A stretch of DNA of 64,000 bases from Laccaria trichodermophora (Eukaryota > Basidiomycota > Agaricomycetes > Agaricales > Hydnangiaceae), in the NCBI GenBank assembly GCA_018417955.1, contig JACTVC010000019.1, positions 682,001 to 746,000 on the forward strand, written 5' to 3'. The notes below the pieces were generated by a model. That model saw only the letters and a list, made by a program, of their open reading frames with translations. It ran no database searches and was not told where the DNA came from. Below, piece after piece: positions 11,001 through 18,876 of the stretch (within the stretch, counting starts at the first letter, position 1; each line of letters opens with the position of its first letter). Position numbers and translations under genes: made by a program.

Positions 11001-14000
11001 GTCGTTGACGATAGTCGTCGTTTTTTGTCAACTGTGGGAACGTCTGTCAATGACGACGCCTCAGTCTGTATTCGTTCGTCTAGTGTACTGGGGCTCGGTC
11101 GGTAGGCTCTTAAAGGAGGAGAGGGCGTGCACGCGTTGGGCATTAGAGGAGATGTGCAGTCATCATTTTCAACTGTGGAAGCGGCTGGCGAGTGTAGTGT
11201 CCATAAATGTTCGTTTTGCGTGTCGAGTCGCCTTTTATAAGAGGCTGAAAGTGGATTGGTCGCAAAAGGATCCCGAAAGGGAGCGAACTGGCACGCCGAC
11301 AATGGTGATGAAACTACAGTGGTTGGAAACATGGTAGTATTGCTGCTACCTGTCGTTGTTGATGGGTGTCGCTCGTCGTCAACTGTAGGGACATCCAACA
11401 ACGACGGCGCCTTGGATTGTACCCACTCGTCTTGCCAACCAGGACTCGGTTGATGGGTTATAGATGAATGGCGATGCGCATCGAGCATCGATAGTGACGC
11501 ACATCCTTTGCTTTCAACCATAATAGTAGCTCGTGATGGTAACGTACTCGAAGACCCCTTTTGAGTGTTGAGTTGCCATTGATATGTTGACAATGACGAG
11601 CGGCTCCCCTTGCCACCTATGAGAACGCTCGGCTGCGATGTCGAAAATTGTCGCCCACAAGAATCTTCGAGTCGATAGGATGAAAGCGACAGGGATGAAC
11701 GTCGTTGCTGCGGGGAAAAAAGTGTAGGACAGCATGAAGGTTCGTTGGCAATAAGCTGCGTGATGCCAGGGAGAGATGGACGACGTGATTCTGGATGAAC
11801 TGGTCCCTCATCATCGACAGGGGGAAAGGTGTATTCGACAAAGGGCTTCTGAGGCAATGACAGCGAGGTTCCTCGAGGCACTGTCAGCCGTCCGTCGGCA
11901 TGGCTGCTCGGCAAGGACTTGAGTATGCTCATGGTGGCGTCGATCGATTGCTTGGCGTGTAGCTGTCGACGGGAAGGTGGGGGCAAAGCACCCACGTCCT
12001 GAATAGGTGATCCCGATGGCCCATGTTTCGTGGCAGAAGGGTTCTGAAACTCAGTAGTAGTTTGCTCCTCACGTTCCCGAAGTTCGCCACCACCATTTTG
12101 TTGTGCAAGAATCGCATGCGAGGCCCTGTGCTCGTCCGGACAAAAGAAAGAACCTATTCTCGGTTGGGATTGGGCGCGAGAGCGTATAAACAAACTTGTC
12201 GACCCTCGACATAGATCTGAGATGGAATTAGAGATGAAGGGTGCTGAAGATGTGGAGCGCGACGTCGATGATGAAGAGGATATACTCGCAGGCACTGTAT
12301 TGATTTCTCCTGGGGCAGTAGAGTTTGGGAGAGGAACTGCATCGGCGAACGGACGCGGAAATCGAAGCATAAGCTCCTGGAGATCAGAAGTGGGGCTGAG
12401 AATATATGGTGCAGCTGAGGTAGGACACAACGCCATCGAACGAGGCGTAGGTACCATAATGGGTCCACTGGTGATTTCTGCTTGAATAGTAGTCAGTTGG
12501 ACCGAGTGCGTATGCGCACCTAACACCCCAAAAACCTCTGCTCGCTCCGCCGCAATTTCTATCTCCCCGGCAGATGGCTCCTTCACTCCCACCACCTTCA
12601 TGTCACTCTTCAAATCCTCCAATCCCCTTGCATCATTAGTAGAAGTGGGAGCTGAGTTGCATGAGCGCTGAGTGGCACTAGGGCGGTTCGGCAGCGGAAA
12701 GACCTTATCCGAGCGAATTTTGCAGATCCGTGCAACCTGCAACTTGAGGGTGATGTCAGAGAGTGGATGGTTCGACGGAATTTGGATGGAGCACAACCCA
12801 GAGGACGTTGGCGTCGTGTTGAGCTTCAAAGGCGATGCATGGCCTTCTTTACCACCCGTGAGATCAGTTTCTGATGGCATTGATTTTGAGTGGTCGCTTT
12901 GTACGCTGAGCGGTAGACGTCGCGACTTTAACGGACAGTATGAGGAGTGAGGAGTTGGCGAGCTAAATGTAGATGTGGATACGGATGACTTGTCCAATGC
13001 CATGAATGGAGCACCACATCCCACGCTCAAAATGGGGGACATAAGTGTTTGTTGGTCCTCCCCTTCGATAGGCTCTCTGTATTGTGTCTCGTATTTAGCT
13101 AAGTTCTCCTGGGCTAGAGTTATTCGCCTATTTAACCCCATCCACGCTGCGTGGATTTGACCGAGGTCTGAGGATTCTTTAAGAATACTCAAGAATGTGG
13201 CTCTTGGGTCTACTTTGAAAAAAGAATTCCGCCCTGGGATTAGGGCGGAAGTCCTTTCCAGGAAAATCTGTAACTCGCTAACCACTTGCGAGACTTCTCT
13301 TAATAGCGATGAGTGTAGCATACAACTCCTTTGAGACCCCCTCAGCTCCACTATCTCACTATCAAATAACGATTTTTTTGAGGAAAGATTGACAGCACGC
13401 TGCTGGTATGTAGAAATGCCGTCGACGCTCGACTCCCTGTATTCTGACATAAGTCGAGCCATAGGACATTCTTCGTATCCTCTATCAGTCCCCGAACGGA
13501 AGGCCTGTGTCAAAGAAGTTTCTACCGTGGTACTCATGTCTGTCTGGTTGCTCTCAGTGAGAGAGGATTCTATAGTGGGTGCGGAGACAAGGTATGGGCT
13601 ATTGATTTGTTGAGATATAGACGAAGGAGAAAATATTTCTCTCGCGCTGATATCCATAATTGGTGATATAGGAGGAGGGGTCTTATATTCAAAAGCTCGG
13701 AAAGAACGAGGGGTGTGATGAGATTTCATAGAAGGGAATTGATGTTGAAAATTCGAGGAAGATGGTATGGTAGCTGGCGTAGCCCATGGTAGAAAGCGAT
13801 GGTGTTTAAATCCAACTGCTCGACCACCTAGCGAGTGCTTCCCTCTGAGTGAGAATGGTCTGTAGTGTAAATTGTCGTGCGCTCGGTAGTAACTCGCTAT
13901 AGGATTCTTGTCGTTACTTGGAAGTATAAGAGTCGCGGAAACTGGTAGAGTTTTCGAGTTCGTCAACGTTCTGCTAGATGTGGATGGGGAAGAAGATCGA

Positions 14001-14167
14001 GAACGATCGGATTGAAAAGGTTGACTCAACGAAGAAGGAGGTGCACCTCTGGAAGGTTTACTTCGCCTTGATCCTTCAGATCGTCCCCCACTCACTTCCA
14101 CGCTATGCTCTTCTTCTGTTGTTATGCCTAAGCCGACCAGGCTGTCGTTGGATCCCACAGTGTCCAC
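8045..14167 (-). CDS. 2,040-codon ORF of the LTR element, function unknown (gag-like?)
   Basis: This is one uninterrupted reading frame filling almost the entire internal region. The first codon counted is a GTG three bases after the LTR; the first ATG in frame is codon 147 (13,729), so the true start is uncertain. Residues 1-1,290 are Ser/Thr/Pro-rich and look disordered. Around residue 1,350 come Arg/Asp-rich stretches and a GGGGGGDGP run resembling the Pro/Gly linker of agaricomycete gypsy gag proteins. The last 650 residues look folded (many W, Y, F), for example PWYFSEGNAPGV, VVYICDFEGWSARL, ARILVGMGGPVAWLGRKWDG. I recognise no zinc knuckle, DSG/DTG protease, YxDD or DDE motif. A structural or assembly role in trans with another element's pol is an inference. 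The intact frame fits the near-identical LTRs. Confidence 0.6.
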   Translation of the reverse strand: MDTVGSNDSLVGLGITTEEEHSVEVSGGRSEGSRRSKPSRGAPPSSLSQPFQSDRSRSSSPSTSSRTLTNSKTLPVSATLILPSNDKNPIASYYRAHDNLHYRPFSLRGKHSLGGRAVGFKHHRFLPWATPATIPSSSNFQHQFPSMKSHHTPRSFRAFEYKTPPPISPIMDISAREIFSPSSISQQINSPYLVSAPTIESSLTESNQTDMSTTVETSLTQAFRSGTDRGYEECPMARLMSEYRESSVDGISTYQQRAVNLSSKKSLFDSEIVELRGSQRSCMLHSSLLREVSQVVSELQIFLERTSALIPGRNSFFKVDPRATFLSILKESSDLGQIHAAWMGLNRRITLAQENLAKYETQYREPIEGEDQQTLMSPILSVGCGAPFMALDKSSVSTSTFSSPTPHSSYCPLKSRRLPLSVQSDHSKSMPSETDLTGGKEGHASPLKLNTTPTSSGLCSIQIPSNHPLSDITLKLQVARICKIRSDKVFPLPNRPSATQRSCNSAPTSTNDARGLEDLKSDMKVVGVKEPSAGEIEIAAERAEVFGVLGAHTHSVQLTTIQAEITSGPIMVPTPRSMALCPTSAAPYILSPTSDLQELMLRFPRPFADAVPLPNSTAPGEINTVPASISSSSSTSRSTSSAPFISNSISDLCRGSTSLFIRSRAQSQPRIGSFFCPDEHRASHAILAQQNGGGELREREEQTTTEFQNPSATKHGPSGSPIQDVGALPPPSRRQLHAKQSIDATMSILKSLPSSHADGRLTVPRGTSLSLPQKPFVEYTFPPVDDEGPVHPESRRPSLPGITQLIANEPSCCPTLFSPQQRRSSLSLSSYRLEDSCGRQFSTSQPSVLIGGKGSRSSLSTYQWQLNTQKGSSSTLPSRATIMVESKGCASLSMLDAHRHSSITHQPSPGWQDEWVQSKAPSLLDVPTVDDERHPSTTTGSSNTTMFPTTVVSSPLSACQFAPFRDPFATNPLSASYKRRLDTQNEHLWTLHSPAASTVENDDCTSPLMPNACTPSPPLRAYRPSPSTLDERIQTEASSLTDVPTVDKKRRLSSTTCFSHSTWFPATPTLSQSILQALDPVEMSTTSPTENNQASSIKSDEYRGPIVGEDQETPMSPISTDIGVYEAIEGEEDKDFRMRDGTLWSSTIPLPVNIQDSTLNTLPTIPEQEYIPDNQGGATFKRDNGKRGISDDFTSPLTSPRIMNVGYGTPFESSSQFFVKPGTPLSSSETSAQKNILVPQTPAFENISSTRVKNLWNFQRPIQPSASNPFGGRELPLHMNNIEQNDNVAHLPPTSANYQATAQTSAGVSSPCDSHWYHRIHESHLERGSSGQRFPERRGERRHQPDGDLDDDNDRDSDNQPCHDSNPPSRDPSCRNRPSFPMGGGGGGDGPNEGGYQSDVPWYFSEGNAPGVCSDGKFYFDADLRLPVEDGLTKLWLCTNSIISNLPFVLGTEHPAKFNCLLRLSSGWDSAHSASTAVEDAKDYLGYLNWWSSSITHRDAPVERSILIDVIQHCRTLNDNTLRSFFPFSSVSFFLFLPLVYDSTVELPTHDFYFWQEDIDDHPCSARLSPSILQAYHDACSSLDKTEVYGEEMLDFHNDIETIRRYDEFLQLRRAPDHVASPAHSDHMPSNAVVYICDFEGWSARLSTDSLLIHDYTDKYHISIEVDDCDTYQTIWHWKPRWMDASDSQKAGVLGSGVSVEAQRGDGEIRELFKSVHTPMGKRQFDLDKWGRITLATLPRPQRVSPSRPQLLIPWLTSPITVASHWVQAMPTSLSHTGFSTSSHHSRSSGNKNSHRRSASPQHIHPCPANTMASHRVFFIETLRNLASQYRSPASPWASKKPLMWNTDYLEVGCHLLLPDVRAQAPLPFWAACSRETPTMSAILLEAVCHGLPFSIGVTEVEDFGRFKPKEVPDTDWVVGKPTSAVEALFTYTAQGTLQAYYTSRVNDIIRRPHARILVGMGGPVAWLGRKWDGETLIQTMDTRFFCTQMKCLHRRLMYSLAAFGATVRETDPYTRLQGTSRMMDATFGQENGTPVWTAC

Positions 14168-14170
14168 CTT

Positions 14171-16329
14171 TGTGGGAACCTGTTCGAGGTGAGACGTTAA
14201 TTATGTGGCTCGAATAGCAACGACGAGGTGTATCTGGTGAGCTTGTTGTGATAAAGTTAACACAATGGTGTGAAGACCTCTGACGAGGGTCTGATCTGAG
14301 TCTTAAGAGTCAATCTCAATACGCAAGTAGCTACTGATGCTCTGGAAAGCCACAAGCGTAGACGTACTCTCCTTTCCCGGAATGCCGCAGAAAGGTGCAG
14401 AGAGATCTTCTACAGAAGATTGCAGTACTTTACAGTGCCCCACCTATTCCTGCAGGAATCCTGCAGGAATGGGGTCATTCCAGTGGAATTCCAGGGGAAT
14501 CCTGCAGGAATAGGGTCATTCCAGTGGAATTCCAGGGGAATCCTGCAGGAATAGAGTCATTCCAGTGGAATTCCAGAGGAATCCAGAGGAATCCAGAGGA
14601 ATTCCAGTGGAATTGGACTGGAATCAAGCAGAGTAAGTTTTTTTCAACTCCAACCTTATCCTGATGACTTGGCACTCATATTTCCTTATAAAATTCACAT
14701 GTAGAAGTCATAGATTGAGTTGTAATGTATTTGAAATGTATTACTACACACACTACACAGTTTATCTTAGAGTTATCTTAAAGGGAGGGGGTAGGGGAGG
14801 GACAAGGTGGGGGTGTATTTATATTTTTGGGAGGGACAAGGAAGGGGAAGAACAAGGGAGGGAGGGAGGAAGGGGGAAGGTCAAGAAAGAGGGAAGGAAG
14901 GAAGGGGGAGGGACAAGGAAGGGGGAGGGAGAAAAGGTGGGAGGGAGGAAAGGGGGGAGGGAATGGTGGAGCAAGGGGGAAGGGAGCAAGGGGGAGGGAC
15001 AAGGAAAGGGGGAAGGAGGAAGGGAATGGTGGAGGGGAGAGGGAGTGTGGCTGGGACCTTGGCCATCGTCGTCCCGCGTTGGTGTCCCATCGTTGTGTCG
15101 CATTTCGTTGTCATCTCCTCGTCGCGTGTTCGCGTTTTCGTCGTGTGTCCGCATTTTTGCGTTATCGTGGGCGTTGTCGTCGCCGTTGTTGTGGGCGCTG
15201 GTTGACGTTGGGGGCGTTGTCGTGGGTGGCGTTGGTGTGGACGTGGTGGTTTTGGTAGGCGGCGTGGTGCCGTCGTGTGTCGTGTGGGCGGTGCGTGTTT
15301 TTCGGTGGGCGGCGCGTGTTTTTCGGTGGGCGCTCGTGTTTTTCGGTGGGTGGTGGGATGTTTTCGTGGGCGGGGTATGGTTTTCGTGGGCGCTGGCGGT
15401 GTACGTGGGTGGAGGGCGTCGTTTTGTGCCCGTCGGGTGTCGTTTTGCGTCCGGGGGCGTTGTTTTCGTGGGCGTTGGGTGTTTTTGTGGGTTACGGCGC
15501 TCGTTGTTTTGTGACGTGGTGTCGCCGCGTTGTTGTTGAAGGGTGTCGTGGTCGATGTTGGTGGTCGTGGTGGCCATGGGTGATCGAGGAGTGACATTGG
15601 CGGTGGTGGCTATGGGTGACGGTGATGGCGTGACGTTGGCGGCGGTGACGAGCATGGTGGTGGTGGTGGAAGAAGAGAGTGACTGTGTTTGGTGAGCAGT
15701 GTTTGCCAAACAAGCATTGTTTGTTATCCATTGAAAATAAATAAACTATAATACATAACAAAACAATAAAATAACCAGATTACAGTTCCTGCACATTCCG
15801 GGGAATGCTATTCCTGCCCATTCCGGGGAAGACCATTCCGGGGACCATTCCGGTGTAAATTCCGGAATGATCAGATTCCACCGGAATGAGAAAACACAGG
15901 AATGACAAATTTAGCAGTGCTTACTGCTAAATTTCATTCCACCGGAATCCACAGGAATCCACCGGAATTCCACCGGAATGACCGGAATCCTGCAGGAATA
16001 GGGGGGGCACTGATAAGACCTCGAAGATTGAAGGGAAACAAGAAGTATTCAGCTTTAGGAGAGTCACGGGCTCTCCACAGTAAGTCACTATGCTACTGAC
16101 CTCTAATACTATATCCCTGCCACACAAGTAGTCGAGTCGTGAGTACGATGCTCGAAGGCTGCAAGCCGTTGAAGGAATGATGGTAAGAAAGATAGATTGC
16201 TAAACGTGTGACTGAGGGAATTGTATGTAAGTGTGACTACTGTGACTAAGTGACGAGAGAAGCAGCGTAGAATCGGAAATAATAGTAACAGAGGGATGGA
16301 GGAGTCATTCAGTAATCCTACCCATTACA
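14171..16329 (-). repeat. 5' LTR (element orientation), split by a hAT-like insertion
   Basis: The 551-bp LTR is present as 14,171-14,422 and 16,031-16,329. Its duplicated target GAAGATTG occurs on both sides of a 1,600-bp insertion. Apart from the insertion it matches the copy at 7,342-7,892 with two differences noticed (attaTgtgg, aacGacg), so the hAT-like insertion is younger than the LTR element. Confidence 0.92.
14423..16022. mobile_element. 1.6-kb hAT-like non-autonomous element
   Basis: Flanked by the 8-bp TSD GAAGATTG (14,415-14,422 and 16,023-16,030). The ends are CAGTACTTTACAGTGCCCC and, on the other strand, GAGGTCTTATCAGTGCCCC, imperfect TIRs. Subterminal repeats of TTCCTGCAGGAAT, TTCCAGTGGAATTCC and CACCGGAAT fill both flanks. 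The interior is a G-rich purine tract (about 14,785-15,045) followed by a GTC/GTGGGCG-rich block (15,055-15,700). Long ORFs there are composition artefacts; no transposase is seen. The 8-bp TSD and subterminal repeats fit hAT. Confidence 0.85.
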
Positions 16330-16334
16330 ATCGT

Positions 16335-16950
16335 GGATGTAGTACTGATATTCACTCCTTTGGACGACTGTGAATCGAAATTCATTGTCTATCTCGGGGT
16401 TGGATGTGGGGTACAAGGTAGATATACCACTGCGCAAGACCATCATTGCGTTATATCCGTAAGTGTCTCCCATTACCCATATGCGCTTAGGTCGATCTAG
16501 GAGCTTATTTTGCCGTGCTTGCCAGTGCACGTACCATTCGCCCAAGTGGAAGTAATGGTTTCTGAGGTGACCAGCCCATACGCCACAGCCTTGGCGGGTC
16601 AGGCGATCGTAGATGTGGTAAATGTCGGGATTGCCAGGTCGTAGATAGACCTTGAATCTTTGTTTGACACCAGTGCCAATATGCTCACTGTCCCTGGGGT
16701 AGGGTTGCATGATATCTAGAACATATTCTGCCATCAGGGCAAGACTGTCTCCCATTCTTTTTCATCGACATGAGCTAGGGTTATATTCCATCCAGCTTGG
16801 TTCATAGGAATACCAGAGGTTGGGGGGCTCTTCCCACCTGACCATGTTGAGCTCCAGATTGTCAAGAACGTCAACATCGTCAGAACTGTCTTGTGTAATT
16901 TCTATGTTATAGTTGGCTAGTCCTGGAGGCTTACTTCCAGAGGCATGCAC
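16335..16950 (-). pseudogene. gag C-terminal modules 1 and 2 (proximal part)
   Basis: Two ORFs cover the region after the gag core. One is acidic (ITQDSSDDVDVLDNLEL, then NLWYSYEPSWMEYNPSS). The next starts MGDSLALMAEYVLDI and contains RFKVYLRPGNPDIYHIYD and HFHLGEWYVHWQ-like text, then IWVMGDTYGYNAMMVL, FRFTVVQRSEYQYYIHD. The second module runs directly into the LTR element at 16,329 and resumes at 7,336. A frame change lies between the two ORFs. The modules repeat the pattern GD...L....PYP...RF.VY...YY..D...FDLG.WY. Confidence 0.6.
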
Positions 16951-17127
16951 ATTATTCCCATCACGTGAGAGAGTCTAGACCAGCAGCGGCACAGATGCAA
17001 ATGCAAATCCTACCATGGAGTTCCTGCCAACCTTACCCGATCTGTTCTTTTCACTCGGATGAGTCCGATTATTCTGGTGGGAGCTGGAGGAAGCTCCTCC
17101 ACAAGAATTATTATTGTTATTACTCCG

Positions 17128-17838
17128 TCAGTGCTGGGGGTCAAACTTTTCGGAAGTTTCAAAAGTTTCAGCACCTTCCTGGATTTCTTCCCAAGAAGAC
17201 ATTTCGGGGTTTAGTCTGAATATCCAGAGTTGTTTTTGGAGGGGGGCACGGAGCCCGTTCCAAAATTTAACAACTTTCTCACGTTCGTCTATAACGCCAA
17301 TCATGTTGAAAAGTTCCTTGAGTTCAAATGCATAATCCGAGATGGTCTTATTGTTTTGGAAGCATTTCCTAAGTTTCTCTCGTAGTTCCGTTCTGTAATC
17401 AGAAGGAAAGCAGTAATTAAATAACTGTACAAAGAACTCTTTAAGTGTCCACTCATGAGGATTGAGCGAGACATTTTGAGTATAAAAGTCGTAAGCTTTC
17501 CCTTTCAAGTAATAGGAAAGGACAAAGGCTCGACGTTCTTTACGGACTTTCCCGGTTGTAACATAGTCCGTCCCTTCAGTGACGAATCGATGGTACATGC
17601 GTGCGTCAGCTGCTCCATCGTACTCAACAGGAGGGATTGGTCTGATCAAGGTTTTAGGTTTCCTGGATCGTGATCGGTGGCGTCGGTTACATCGCCGTTT
17701 AGATCTGTGCCTAGGACGCCTTCGCACTTGGCAGCTATTGATTGAGCTGTCAGATTGCTCGTCGTCTGAATCACTCGAATCTGATGTGCTACTGGAGCTG
17801 GGGGACGAATTGGAGCTGGATGAGCTCGAGCTAGGGTG
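17128..17838 (-). pseudogene. gypsy gag core (Retrotrans_gag domain)
   Basis: A Ser-rich and Arg-rich leader (RRRPRHRSKRRCNRR) is followed by the capsid-like domain: LIRPIPPVEYDGAADARMYH, FVLSYYLKGKAYDFYTQNV, EWTLKEFFVQLFNYCFP, FNMIGVIDEREKVVKFWNG. This is the standard gag pattern of agaricomycete Ty3/gypsy elements. It shares its frame with the N-terminal gag ORF but is separated from it by one in-frame TGA at 17,839-17,841. It ends at FDPQH followed by a stop, before any clear zinc knuckle. Confidence 0.85.
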
Positions 17839-18876
17839 TCAGCGGTGCCAGGAAGACTTCTTTGGCCTATCTATGTTCTCCAGCACGCGCCCAAGGTAGC
17901 TTTTGGGGGCAATCTGATTGAACGGCTCATTGGTCCGAGCAGCCTTTACCAATAAGGCTTTGCGATGATCTTTGTCTTTCTTGACAGATCGTGCGGGCGT
18001 TTGTTCCAAGTTTACATTGGAGGGGTCCTTGGAAGGTTTACTCCTCCCTCGGTGAGTGGCTGCAACCTTTCGGGGTTTTTCCTCATCTGAATTGTCAGAT
18101 TCAGGTTCTCTGTTACGCTGTATCGTGAAGGACTCTAACGCCGCACGCTGGGCGTCAACATCAAGTTCACCATTGCTGAGCTGTGCGTTGCCCCAGTTTC
18201 GGGGGTCAACTCCCTTCCCTTTTGGGTTAGAAGGGCCCTCACCTCGCAACTTGGACCTGTCGCGTGGTGCCAATTTCTTTTGGACTCTCTCGTAACGGTG
18301 CGAGAGTTGTTCTTTCTGAGAGCTGGTTAATTGTTTCTCAGCTTCCATAACCACAGTGTCTTGTTCTGCAGCTAAGTCATTAACTCGGTTCTGAGCTATT
18401 TCGACTTTTTTTGTAGTCTTTTTGTTCTTTCTCAAAGAATCCAGGCTTCTGGAGCACCTATGGACCACTGTGGTCCACGGATTTTGGTTATCATCCAGAT
18501 TGCTTATCTCACTTAGCGAGGAAGTATCGCTCTCGTGGTCATTACAGTTAGTAACAATATTTTTTGTATTGTTTGGGCTAACGTCTTTAGTTTTAACGAC
18601 TAAAGTTTCTTCCACCCCTGCAGAGTGTGCAAGGGTTTCAGTATCACCCGAAGGCGCTTCTTCCCCGATAGTGGACGCTGGTGAGGAAGGTCGGGAGGCC
18701 ACGACGTCGCTGTAGGAGCACGTTGTTTCCTCAATGGCGCGATCATTCGTCGTGTTCGAGTATGCCTGTGAACTGAGTACGTTAGTACTAATTTTAGGGG
18801 TGTGAACCATATCTGGCTGGGCAGCTACGCCAGCGCGGGTGGAATGGGTTCGGAGTGTGTAACGAGAAGCAGACAT
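17839..18876 (-). pseudogene. gypsy gag N-terminal region
   Basis: A 345-residue ORF beginning MSASRYTLRTHSTRAGV, hydrophilic, with a coiled-coil-like Lys/Glu region (residues 150-210). It has the family-typical segments GKGVDPRNWGN and FNQIAPKSYLGRVLE. The TGA stop is in frame with the gag core downstream. It marks the 5' end of the coding part of the interrupted gypsy element. Part of the Ser/Thr-rich start could be dispensable leader. Confidence 0.75.

Larger units (their letters stand above)
7342..16329 (-). mobile_element. complete LTR retrotransposon with one giant pol-less ORF
   Basis: Two 551-bp LTRs (7,342-7,892 and 14,171-16,329 minus an insertion) begin TGTGGGAACC and end CCCATTACA on the plus strand, and the whole is flanked by the 5-bp TSD ATCGT (7,337-7,341 and 16,330-16,334). 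The element reads on the minus strand: a polypurine tract abuts the left (3') LTR and the single ORF occupies 14,167-8,045. I saw two mismatches between the LTRs, so insertion was recent. No protease, RT, RNase H or integrase motif is visible. I call it a non-autonomous LTR element with a gag-like or unknown ORF (TR-GAG-like). A primer-binding site next to the 5' LTR was not identified. Confidence 0.9.
936..18876 (-). mobile_element. degenerate Ty3/gypsy retrotransposon, multiply interrupted
   Basis: Read on the minus strand, the pieces fall in canonical Ty3/gypsy order: gag N-terminus (18,876-17,842), gag core (17,838-17,128), gag C-terminal modules (16,950-16,330 and 7,336-6,971, then 5,590-5,149), aspartic protease (5,109-4,699), RT (4,644-about 3,600), RNase H and integrase (1,646-936). 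No module is present twice, so I interpret them as one element of about 6.6 kb opened by later insertions. Two of these restore the reading frame when skipped at their TSDs. Nonsense codons and a frameshift make it inactive. The 5' LTR should lie just beyond 18,876 but I could not delimit it; the 3' LTR is outside the window. Confidence 0.75.

Noticed and set aside
14664..15709. ORFs up to about 296 codons on both strands
   Set aside because: They cover a purine tract and GTC-rich block inside a hAT-like element; open frames on both strands show a compositional cause.
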